In this document: piece after piece, positions 1-5,491 of the stretch
How the letters are laid out: every line of letters begins with the position of its first letter
Position numbering within the stretch: position 1 is the stretch's first letter
NCBI GenBank assembly: GCA_900556675.1
Contig: USQE01000039.1
Coordinates: 1 to 8,345, forward strand
DNA: 8,345 nucleotides
DNA from: an uncultured Collinsella sp.
Lineage (GTDB): Bacteria > Actinomycetota > Coriobacteriia > Coriobacteriales > Coriobacteriaceae
Direction: 5' to 3'
Notes under the pieces: generated by a model
What the model saw: the letters and a program-made list of their open reading frames with translations, nothing else
What the model was told of the DNA's origin: nothing
The model's database searches: none
Translations under genes and position numbers: made by a program

Positions 1-238
1 GCGAGCCGAGGGCAAACGAGACGATGAGCATGGTGGTGCCGGTGGTCTCCAGCGCTTTCCCGTCAATGACGAGCATCTTTTGCATGGTGCCGCCCAGTCC
101 GATAAACAAAACGCACAGCCCCGACGCCTTCATGAGCGTGTCTTGGATGCGGGGTGTGATAAAGTGTCCGCCTATAAGGCCCAGCAGTCCGCCCGCAATC
201 AAAAGTGCGACGTTGATGACCGTTCCCAAACCCGGCAT
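1..238 (-). CDS. DUF554 family membrane protein (partial, C-terminus beyond window)
   Basis: Translating the minus strand from the ATG at 238 gives 79 residues before the window ends. They begin MPGLGTVINVALLIAGGLLG and continue with a GG-x-I-x-P-R-I-Q-D-T-L-M-K-A-S-G-L segment and a second hydrophobic stretch around VLFIGLGGTMQKM. The pattern of a short N-terminus, a Gly-rich first membrane helix, a 'RIQ.T.M...GL.VL.IG..G' segment and a second helix is that of the DUF554 (YdfK/YqgA-like) integral membrane proteins. Their function is unknown; full members are roughly 220-240 residues with several helices. The start is set by a GGGAGG Shine-Dalgarno 4 nt upstream; an in-frame ATG four codons earlier (position 250) would overlap that site and is less likely. 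The gene lies downstream of the five-gene minus-strand run but is separated by 118 bp. Family assignment is from memory of the pattern. Confidence 0.75.
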   Translation of the reverse strand, partial: MPGLGTVINVALLIAGGLLGLIGGHFITPRIQDTLMKASGLCVLFIGLGGTMQKMLVIDGKALETTGTTMLIVSFALGS

Positions 239-356
239 GAACCCTCCCATATTGATGCCAACCAGGCAATCGTTGCAGAACGGGCTGCAGGGTGCGTCAT
301 GCCTCATCCTATACGTTATATAAGTGGTATTAATGACGGCATTTGGTGCCCGAGCC

Positions 357-1769
357 TCAGCCTCCCATCACGACATAGGGGCTGTAATCGAAGCACAGCG
401 TCATGAGTCGCTGCGGGGACTCAATGGCCGCGGCGATGATATCGGCATCTCGAGCTCGGTCAAATCCCACGAGCTCAATTTGATACGAGACGTCTTCCAT
501 TTTATGGAGTATCCGGTTATTCAGGAGATTCTCACCGTCGAATTCCTCGGTTTTGCCTCCGTCCGAGGTTACGGCATACAGGTGCAGTTTTGCGGTGGTC
601 GCAGGGTCGGCGACCGTGAGGTTGTCGATTTGGTTGGCCGTGCCCTTTGCCCCAAGCAAGGTGAGCAAGGTGGGGGCTACGACCTCGCCCGATGGCAGAA
701 AAACAACTTCGACGGTTTTAGGGAATGCGATAATGGCTGCTTTGCGGACGGGCTTATCGGCAGCGGTGACCTCAATGCTCGCGGCGTCGACGGTTTCCGT
801 GCGGTCGAGCGCGACCATCATGCAACAATTGCCCTCGTCGATGTCTGCCGGCATGGGACACCCCAAGTTTTCGCCAGCTTGCGTGCCGCCCACTGCGGTG
901 GCTGTTTCGCTTGGCTCGCTGAAAGTGGCTGAAGGACCGCTCGATGGCGGTGTTATGCCGCCTGGTGCGCCATTGTCCCCAGGCGCTATTTCACCGCTGC
1001 TCTCGCTGGAGTCGCTTGCGATGTCACCTGTCGAGGGGGCGAGTCCGACCGCTCCTACTCCGCTCCATTCCATCTCGAGGAGCGCCGGATCGACAAGGAC
1101 GTGATGCACATCTTGCGTTTCGGTACTGATATCGACAGGACCGGGATCTGCCCCTCGCGTCAGGCTGAGCGATCCGGTCCGCTGTTTGCCCCGAATCTCC
1201 TGGCTTTCTGTGCCGCTCGCGTAGAACATTAGAGCGATCTCGCCATTTGCCGTGGCGTCGGTGCCCGCCTTGGTCATTTTCAGCGATGCGGTGAATGAGA
1301 TAGCGGGCTGCGTGCCATCGGCGCTCGAGGGGACGCAGCCCAGGCATACACCCCCTCCGTTTTCGAAAAACGTGCTGTCGAAGGCGACTGTTGCCCCGTC
1401 CGCCGAGTCATCGGACAGGGTGATGTCGAGGCACAGCTCCACGTCGCAGTAATCGCCATCGGCATCAGTTGCAGCTGCGCGCCATGTGCAGATAACGCAT
1501 CCCGTTAGGGGGCCGTCCGCTGTGCTCGAGTGCTCGGTATCCACGACTATCGAGCTGTTCGTGCAGCGACGGAGGCACCCCGAGGCCGAAATGCTTGCCT
1601 GCGCAAGCGAGAAGCGTTGGCGCGCGATGGTGCTCATCTGGTTTGTGGCGAGACAGTTGACAGCAGGTAAGGGGGCGTCCACGGCGGGTGTCGCTAGAGC
1701 GGCAACGGGCATGCCGGTGGCAAGCGCACTACAGAGCGCGGCAACGGGCAAAAGGTTCTTTGATGCCAT
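357..1769 (-). CDS. Large secreted Cys-rich surface protein, function unknown
   Basis: This 470-residue protein is the last and largest product of the minus-strand operon. A signal peptide (K4, hydrophobic core 6-25, likely cleavage after A26 in the ALA motif) shows export. The mature chain has 13 cysteines. Nine lie between residues 39 and 145, in clusters such as C91xxC94, C108x4C113 and C142xxC145; then come C304, the C315-C316 pair and one near the C-terminus. A low-complexity Ser/Pro/Gly/Glu linker (about 245-300) separates this N-terminal half from a C-terminal domain (about 318-470) with beta-type alternation. I see no C-terminal membrane helix or sorting signal, so retention would need a partner or the protein is released. 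The start is supported by AAGGAG 5 nt upstream of the ATG. It follows the small anchored protein by only 41 bp. I do not recognise a family. The Cys clustering suggests disulfides or metal binding, but this is inference. Confidence 0.8.
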   Translation of the reverse strand: MASKNLLPVAALCSALATGMPVAALATPAVDAPLPAVNCLATNQMSTIARQRFSLAQASISASGCLRRCTNSSIVVDTEHSSTADGPLTGCVICTWRAAATDADGDYCDVELCLDITLSDDSADGATVAFDSTFFENGGGVCLGCVPSSADGTQPAISFTASLKMTKAGTDATANGEIALMFYASGTESQEIRGKQRTGSLSLTRGADPGPVDISTETQDVHHVLVDPALLEMEWSGVGAVGLAPSTGDIASDSSESSGEIAPGDNGAPGGITPPSSGPSATFSEPSETATAVGGTQAGENLGCPMPADIDEGNCCMMVALDRTETVDAASIEVTAADKPVRKAAIIAFPKTVEVVFLPSGEVVAPTLLTLLGAKGTANQIDNLTVADPATTAKLHLYAVTSDGGKTEEFDGENLLNNRILHKMEDVSYQIELVGFDRARDADIIAAAIESPQRLMTLCFDYSPYVVMGG

Positions 1770-1810
1770 GGGTTCTCCTTACCTATGCTGGACGGTCTCG
1801 ATTCGTGTGG

Positions 1811-2068
1811 CTACCGGCTGCGTTTGATGTGCAGGCCAAGGCCGATGGCGCTAGCGCCTGCCGTGGCGATTCCTGCTGCCAGGAGCTGTCGCGTGTCGCT
1901 CGTTTGCGCGAGGGGTTCATGTTGGCCACTGCGTTCGAGTTCCGATAGATCGACAGTTACCTGCGTGGCAGCCTGCGCCTGCTCTTGTTGGGCAAAGGCG
2001 GCGATCGGGGCAAACGTTGCAACGCCGATGATGACGGCAAGGACAATTGCCTTAGGCCGTGTGCGCAC
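1811..2068 (-). CDS. Mini cell-wall-anchored surface protein with LAQTS-type sorting signal
   Basis: This 85-residue protein is almost only targeting signals. It has a signal peptide (R2, R4, K6, then a hydrophobic core 7-25, likely cleavage after A26 in AFA-QQ), a mature linker of about 26 residues rich in Gln/Ala/Glu, then LAQTS at 53-57, a hydrophobic segment 62-79 and a basic tail HIKRSR. The order motif, helix, positive tail is that of a sortase substrate. LAxTG is the class-E-type variant of LPxTG seen in high-GC Gram-positives, and here Ser replaces the final Gly. It starts with GTG and overlaps the upstream gene by 17 bp with no strong Shine-Dalgarno, so translational coupling is likely. 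It could serve as a wall anchor or cap for the secreted neighbours; alternatively the signal is degenerate and the protein is simply membrane-bound. No sortase gene is in the window. Confidence 0.7.
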   Translation of the reverse strand: MRTRPKAIVLAVIIGVATFAPIAAFAQQEQAQAATQVTVDLSELERSGQHEPLAQTSDTRQLLAAGIATAGASAIGLGLHIKRSR

Positions 2069-2651
2069 CGGGCTCGACCGTCCACGTAATGGTTGCGACC
2101 TGGTCGCCCGTGCCGGTCACATGGAAGATGTCTCGCGTGACGCGGGCGACAGTGCCGCTCGTCTTAAGCTTAATCTTGTCCGTACCATCGGCGATGCCCT
2201 GGTAGCCCATGTCGAAGGATGCATTTTTGGAAAGGTCGAGGCCCGCTTCCTGCGTCGCGGCGTGGGCGTCTTGGAGTGCCTTGTCTGGGCCGACCTTAAA
2301 ATCGATGGAGTTCTGGGCGGTCCCCGTCTTGGCGTCGGCGACGATGCTCCAGGACTTCTGGGCGGCAATCTTCATGTTGGTAACGTGGATGCCATAGGCT
2401 GAAAGATTGTCGATGGTGGTTGTATTCTCGGAAGGGCCCTGGAGCGTGCCGTCTGCCTTAGCGACGAACGGAATGACGGTCGGGGCTTTGAACTTGATGT
2501 TGTCGATTTGGGTCCTGATGGTCACGTTGGTGGTTCCAGTGCGTCCCTCCGCCAGGGCGGTGGTCGGCGCGGCGCCCATTGCGAGTGCGAGCGCCAGCCC
2601 TGCGCCCACGACGAGCACCCTGGCCCCATTCAAGTTCCTGGTGATGTCCAT
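2052..2651 (-). CDS. Secreted probable beta-sandwich surface protein, function unknown
   Basis: This 199-residue protein has a clear signal peptide (R5, R11, hydrophobic 12-27, likely cleavage after A34 in TALA-EG). The mature part has the alternating pattern of an all-beta domain. It runs from a Thr-rich first strand through PTVIPFVAKADGTLQGPS, a NLSAYGIHVTNMKI segment and a W-S-I-V strand, and ends in ITWTVEPG. The 'P..IPF...ADG....PS...I.N.S...I.V.N' pattern resembles, from memory, uncharacterised surface domains common in Firmicutes and Actinobacteria. No membrane anchor or sorting signal is visible, and there is no cysteine in the mature chain. The start is supported by AGGA 6 nt upstream of the ATG. 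The gene is preceded by an 88-bp gap containing a hairpin and overlaps the next gene by 17 bp. It could be the structural subunit of a surface layer or fibre; this is inference from its place in the operon. Confidence 0.78.
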   Translation of the reverse strand: MDITRNLNGARVLVVGAGLALALAMGAAPTTALAEGRTGTTNVTIRTQIDNIKFKAPTVIPFVAKADGTLQGPSENTTTIDNLSAYGIHVTNMKIAAQKSWSIVADAKTGTAQNSIDFKVGPDKALQDAHAATQEAGLDLSKNASFDMGYQGIADGTDKIKLKTSGTVARVTRDIFHVTGTGDQVATITWTVEPGAHTA

Positions 2652-2670
2652 AATCGTTCCTTTCTATTCG

Positions 2671-2689
2671 TCACGGACCGTTTCCGTGA
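2671..2689 (-). promoter_or_regulatory. Intercistronic hairpin upstream of the secreted-protein gene
   Basis: TCACGGA at 2671-2677 and TCCGTGA at 2683-2689 form a perfect 7-bp stem with a 5-nt loop. It sits 20 nt upstream of the start codon at 2651, inside the 88-bp gap of an otherwise tight operon. No T-run follows on the minus strand, so it is not a classical terminator. It could be an mRNA stabilising or processing element that raises the level of the downstream secreted proteins, an attenuator, or a protein binding site. Confidence 0.4.
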
Positions 2690-2739
2690 GGGTTAGACGA
2701 AAGCGGCACGGGTGCGCATTTTCATAACAGGTGGCAGGT

Positions 2740-3249
2740 CTAGTCTTCTGTCTGCGCAACTCGCACCTTGACGCGCGTGGGATTGCCATGGACGTCGTAG
2801 GTCTTGGCGTCGAGCGCTTGAATCTCGATATACGCCTCGCCTTCTTTGATGTCGCCTGCAGGGCAGGTCTCAACGGTCTTGCCGGTCTCGACCACGCCCG
2901 ATTCATAGATGGTCTCGTCGTTTTGGATCACGCGGAAACGCTGGGGAAACTTGTTATCCTGGACGTTTTGCACGTTGATGCGCAGCTTGCCGCCTTTTTG
3001 TAGCTGGGCGACCGGTGCGACCGAGATCGTCATCATGTTGTCGCGGACGATGGCATCGAGCTCGTCCTGGATTTCCTGACGCGACTTACCCTCTGCCGCT
3101 GTGACCGAGGCACCCGTCTCGGCGACAGGCTTTGACTGCCAAGCGTAAAGGCCGACGGCGATAAGGGCGCAGGCGATGGCCAAACAGACGGCGCCGAGCC
3201 TTTTTCGATGTTTTGACCCTAGAGGGCTCGACTGCTTCCTTACGCTCAT
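2740..3249 (-). CDS. Membrane-anchored extracytoplasmic protein, function unknown
   Basis: This 169-residue protein has a strongly basic N-terminus (R4, K5, K13, R15-R17), then one hydrophobic helix at about 18-36, then a soluble domain that should face outward. A lipobox is not convincing: Cys27 is preceded by A-I-A and the helix would be too short. The soluble part begins with a charged helix (residues 55-71, SRQEIQDELDAIV), followed by MMTISVAP and a beta-rich domain with a Y-E-S-G-V-V-E-T-G-K-T strand and a C-terminal VRVAQTED. From memory, an 'EIQ.EL..IV...M..IS' helix followed by an 'L.I.NV' and 'IY.SG...PG' domain recurs in uncharacterised Gram-positive envelope proteins near secreted beta-domain proteins. 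The start is backed by AAGGA 6 nt upstream, and its ATG overlaps the upstream TGA in ATGA, so translation is coupled. It could be an assembly or retention factor for the secreted proteins downstream, which is inference. Confidence 0.78.
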   Translation of the reverse strand: MSVRKQSSPLGSKHRKRLGAVCLAIACALIAVGLYAWQSKPVAETGASVTAAEGKSRQEIQDELDAIVRDNMMTISVAPVAQLQKGGKLRINVQNVQDNKFPQRFRVIQNDETIYESGVVETGKTVETCPAGDIKEGEAYIEIQALDAKTYDVHGNPTRVKVRVAQTED

Positions 3250-3542
3250 GCGGCATCCTTAGTGGTATAGACGCGCGCGAACGTGGACGGATCGGCGCCA
3301 AAGAGCATGTGGAGCATGAGGCGTCGCGAGTAGATGAGCTCGTCGAAGTTTGGGTCGAGTTTGATGTCGTGGATGTGGGCGATGTGGTGGGCGAGTGCCG
3401 AAAACGATTCGGGATCGCAAATCACGTCGGTGGTGACGTGATAGACAGCCGCATCGGGAAATGCCTCCTCATCGAAGGGCAGAAGATATGGGTCATCGTC
3501 AACTTCGATGGCGATGCCGTACTGGGGCCAGTAATATGCCAT
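3246..3542 (-). CDS. Small acidic cytoplasmic protein, first gene of surface operon
   Basis: This 98-residue protein has no signal peptide or membrane helix. It starts MAYYWPQYGIAIEVDDDP, continues with a V-Y-H-V-T-T-D-V-I segment and ends in a helical region rich in His and Leu (ALAHHIAHIHDI, then RRLMLHMLFG). The start is well supported by AGGGAGG 5 nt before the ATG, and its TGA overlaps the next ATG (ATGA), which ties it to the envelope genes downstream. I do not recognise the family. The 'WP.....IEVDD' then 'V..VT.D.I' arrangement is loosely like the core strands of DUF559/Vsr-type endonuclease-fold proteins, but no catalytic set is complete, so I do not assign nuclease activity. A regulatory or chaperone-like role for the operon is possible. 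Confidence 0.7.
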   Translation of the reverse strand: MAYYWPQYGIAIEVDDDPYLLPFDEEAFPDAAVYHVTTDVICDPESFSALAHHIAHIHDIKLDPNFDELIYSRRLMLHMLFGADPSTFARVYTTKDAA

Positions 3543-3562
3543 GGGAACCTCCCTGTTTTTGG

Positions 3563-3586
3563 GCCAAACCTTCTATTGGTTTTGGC
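3563..3586. promoter_or_regulatory. Imperfect inverted repeat in envelope-operon leader
   Basis: GCCAAACC at 3563-3570 pairs with GGTTTTGGC at 3578-3586, leaving one bulged T and a 7-nt loop. It lies about 20 nt upstream of the start codon at 3542, next to the AGGGAGG Shine-Dalgarno. It could be an operator or a leader-RNA hairpin controlling the five-gene operon. Confidence 0.3.
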
Positions 3587-3615
3587 TGTCGATGCCGACC
3601 GTATCAGCCACAACT

Positions 3616-3633
3616 TGACCAATTTCTGACCAA
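3616..3633. repeat. TGACCAA direct repeat, 11-bp period
   Basis: TGACCAA occurs at 3616-3622 and again at 3627-3633, one helical turn apart. An inverted ATTGGT lies at 3575-3580, opposite ACCAAT at 3618-3623. Helically phased short repeats in a divergent promoter region are typical of transcription factor sites. No specific regulator can be named. Confidence 0.35.
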
Positions 3634-3777
3634 ATGCTTGACGGGTTTACATCGCCGCAGGTGAGAGACGCTAAAAAATATCTCAAGTTTTTTCGAGCGC
3701 CAATTGTGTGCGTGGCTGCGATGGAAAGGAGCGCGTTAAATAGAGCGCCTGCCGAGAAAACGCCGCCGCTCGCCGAA

Positions 3778-3805
3778 TTGCGCAAACGTAAAATTCGCTA
3801 ATTAT
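3778..3805 (+). promoter_or_regulatory. Candidate promoter of the dehydrogenase-etfBA operon
   Basis: TTGCGC at 3778-3783 could be a -35 box and AATTAT at 3800-3805 a -10 box, with a 16-bp spacer. Both are imperfect matches to the sigma-70 consensus. The predicted start would fall near 3812, inside the GAGAC-G-GTCTC palindrome at 3807-3817, giving a leader of about 75 nt. The palindrome would then be well placed as a repressor site. Confidence 0.3.
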
Positions 3806-3806
3806 G

Positions 3807-3817
3807 GAGACGGTCTC
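3807..3817. promoter_or_regulatory. GAGAC-G-GTCTC palindrome, possible operator
   Basis: A perfect 5-bp inverted repeat around a single G lies just downstream of the candidate -10 box of the plus-strand operon. Its position suits a repressor site, but an 11-bp palindrome can arise by chance in GC-rich DNA. Confidence 0.3.
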
Positions 3818-3863
3818 AGTCACGTCGACGAAACGATGCGGTAACATCTCCCTGCAAACACTG

Positions 3864-3873
3864 TAGTTAACTA
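3864..3873. promoter_or_regulatory. TAGTTAACTA palindrome directly before the Shine-Dalgarno
   Basis: This perfect 10-bp AT-rich palindrome immediately precedes the AAGGGGGAG ribosome binding site (3874-3882) of the dehydrogenase gene. It could be an operator near the translation start, or chance. Confidence 0.25.
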
Positions 3874-3882
3874 AAGGGGGAG
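3874..3882 (+). promoter_or_regulatory. Ribosome binding site fixing the GTG start at 3888
   Basis: AAGGGGGAG lies 5 nt upstream of GTG at 3888-3890. This supports the GTG start over any internal ATG; the conserved oxidase fold begins soon after. Confidence 0.6.
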
Positions 3883-3887
3883 TTCGC

Positions 3888-5489
3888 GTGTCTGCAGCCA
3901 TCAAACCCTTCGGCGACGAGTTCGAAGAATATGGTCGCGATGAATCTCGCACATCGGGCGAGGCGTCGAGCATCTCGTTTCCGACAACGGAGGACGAAGT
4001 CCGCGCCATTCTACGAAAGCTCCATGCCGAGCATGTTCCAATAACGGTCCAGGGTGCTCGGACCGGTCTGGCTGCCGGCGCCGTGCCTCACGGCGGGCAT
4101 ATCCTCAACACTTCTCGTATGAATCGCTACCTGGGTCTTCGCCGCGACGAGCGAGGCCGTTTTCTGCTGCGCGTGGAGCCGGGCGTCGTGCTTTCGGAGT
4201 TGCGCAAGCAACTGGGTAAGAAGGCATTGCCGACCGCTGACTGGGATCAGGTATCGCTTGAGGCCTATGAGGAGTTCCAGGCAGCTCCTGAGCAGTTCTT
4301 CCCCACCGATCCCACCGAGGCATCTGCCTGCCTGGGCGGCATGGCGGCGTGCAATGCCTCCGGTGCCCGCAGTTACGCCTACGGCCCCATGCGCCCGCAC
4401 GTTACGGGGCTTCACGTGGCACTGGCGGACGGCGACCTGCTTGAGCTTCATCGAGGTCAGGCGCACGCTGACGCACGCCACTTGTCGCTCGTGACAGCGG
4501 AAGGCCGCGCGCTCGAGCTGGATCTTCCTGGCTATACCATGCCCAAGACCAAAAACGCGTCGGGTTATTTCGTTTCGGACGATATGGACGCCATCGATCT
4601 TTTCATCGGTGCGTGCGGCACACTCGGCGTCATTACCGAGCTCGAGATCGCCCTGCAGGCGGCACCTTCGGTCGTATGGGGCGTGAGCTGCTTTTTCGAC
4701 AGCGAGGACAAGGCAGTGTCCTTTACCGATTCCGTGCGCCCCGTGCTGTCCCATGCCGCCGCTATTGAGTATTTCGATGCCGGCGCCTTGGATATCCTTC
4801 GCCGCCAGCGCGAGCAGTCGACCGCGTTTGCCTCGCTGCCGGCACTCGACGATGAGGCAAAGGTCTGTATTTACGTGGAGCTCGACTGCGACGACGAGGC
4901 TCAAGCGACTGAGGAGCTGTACCACCTGGGATGGGTTTTGGAGCTTGCGGGCGGCCGCGATGACGCGACCTGGGTTGCGCGCACCGAGGTCGATCGCGAA
5001 TGCCAGCGGTTCTTCCGCCACGCCGTCCCCGAGAGTGTCAACATGCTCATCGATGAGCGTCGCCGCACCGACCCCACCATTACCAAACTGGGGTCGGATA
5101 TGTCGGTACCCAACGCGCGCCTGGCCGATGTCGTTGCCTTCTATCGCCGCACGCTGGCCGAAAGCGGGCTTGAGTCTGCCGCCTGGGGACATATCGGCAA
5201 CAACCATCTGCATGTGAATATCCTGCCGCGCGATGCGCAGGACTATCGTCGCGGTGGTGAGCTGTTTGCCCGGTGGGCTGCGGAGGTAACGGCTATGGGC
5301 GGCGCCGTCTCTGCCGAGCACGGCGTCGGCAAGATCAAAGCGAGCTTTTTGGAGACGATGTACGGCCACGAGGCCATGGTCGAATCGGCTCGACTCAAGC
5401 TGCAGCTCGATCCTGCCGGGCAGCTGGGTCGTGGCAACCTATTTTCGGAGAAGCTCTTGGATGAACTCGTCCAGAAAGGGGGCGCGTGA
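3888..5489 (+). CDS. FAD-linked 2-hydroxyacid dehydrogenase (GlcD / D-lactate dehydrogenase superfamily), Etf-coupled
   Basis: This 533-residue cytoplasmic flavoprotein probably oxidises a 2-hydroxyacid, most plausibly D-lactate, and passes electrons to the EtfAB encoded directly downstream. An N-terminal PCMH-type FAD-binding domain shows VQGARTGLAAGAV (54-66), VEPGV (96-100), PTDPTEASACLGGMAACNASG (139-159) with Y165-G166, and GACGTLGVIT (241-250). The C-terminal oxidase domain shows GHIGNNHLHVN (434-444) and SAEHGVGK (475-482), matching the family's GHxGDGNxH and GEHGIG motifs. It is longer than the 467-residue LctD of Acetobacterium woodii. The extra length appears to be an insert of about 20 residues near 110-137 and one of about 35 residues near 188-222, so it is a distinct clade and lactate is not assured; glycolate or another hydroxyacid is possible. 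Its TGA at 5487-5489 lies 2 nt before the etfB ATG, showing an operon. Confidence 0.88.
   Translation: MSAAIKPFGDEFEEYGRDESRTSGEASSISFPTTEDEVRAILRKLHAEHVPITVQGARTGLAAGAVPHGGHILNTSRMNRYLGLRRDERGRFLLRVEPGVVLSELRKQLGKKALPTADWDQVSLEAYEEFQAAPEQFFPTDPTEASACLGGMAACNASGARSYAYGPMRPHVTGLHVALADGDLLELHRGQAHADARHLSLVTAEGRALELDLPGYTMPKTKNASGYFVSDDMDAIDLFIGACGTLGVITELEIALQAAPSVVWGVSCFFDSEDKAVSFTDSVRPVLSHAAAIEYFDAGALDILRRQREQSTAFASLPALDDEAKVCIYVELDCDDEAQATEELYHLGWVLELAGGRDDATWVARTEVDRECQRFFRHAVPESVNMLIDERRRTDPTITKLGSDMSVPNARLADVVAFYRRTLAESGLESAAWGHIGNNHLHVNILPRDAQDYRRGGELFARWAAEVTAMGGAVSAEHGVGKIKASFLETMYGHEAMVESARLKLQLDPAGQLGRGNLFSEKLLDELVQKGGA
5475..5482 (+). promoter_or_regulatory. Ribosome binding site deciding the etfB start
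   Basis: AAAGGGGG lies within the end of the dehydrogenase gene. It is 9 nt from the ATG at 5492 and only 3 nt from the GTG at 5486, whose GTGA would overlap the upstream stop. The spacing favours 5492, although both starts are in frame and differ by two residues. Confidence 0.5.
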
Positions 5490-5491
5490 AG

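Larger units (their letters stand above)
3543..3887. other. Divergent intergenic region (345 bp)
   Basis: This stretch separates the minus-strand envelope operon (start 3542) from the plus-strand dehydrogenase operon (start 3888) and must hold both promoters. It contains no convincing gene. Elements seen from left to right are an imperfect inverted repeat at 3563-3586, a TGACCAA direct repeat at 3616-3633, an AT-rich patch around 3672-3692, a weak plus-strand promoter at 3778-3805, a GAGAC-G-GTCTC palindrome at 3807-3817, a TAGTTAACTA palindrome at 3864-3873, and the Shine-Dalgarno at 3874-3882. I could not identify a consensus promoter for the minus-strand operon, nor a recognisable riboswitch. 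Confidence 0.7.

Noticed and set aside
337..352. Small GGCA/TGCC hairpin downstream of the Cys-rich protein gene as a terminator
   Set aside because: Only a 4-bp perfect stem with a bulge and no T-run on the minus strand; too weak to call.
324..932. 202-residue plus-strand open frame opposite the Cys-rich protein gene
   Set aside because: No Shine-Dalgarno or recognisable domain; the opposite strand has a signal peptide and ribosome binding site.
1785..2402. 205-residue plus-strand open frame
   Set aside because: Antisense to two genes with signal peptides; Cys/Arg-rich shadow composition.
3638..3666. TTGACG as a -35 box
   Set aside because: No acceptable -10 hexamer at 16-18 bp spacing (GTGAGA follows).
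3573..3785. 70-residue minus-strand frame upstream of the envelope operon
   Set aside because: Starts at TTG without a ribosome binding site, lies in the promoter region, and resembles no known protein.
3721..3801. 26-codon plus-strand frame in the intergenic region (starts MERSALNR)
   Set aside because: No Shine-Dalgarno upstream; overlaps the candidate promoter; no support beyond being open.
4011..5369. 452-residue open frame on the minus strand across the dehydrogenase gene
   Set aside because: It is antisense to a gene with full conserved motifs, has no family signature, and is explained by high GC content.
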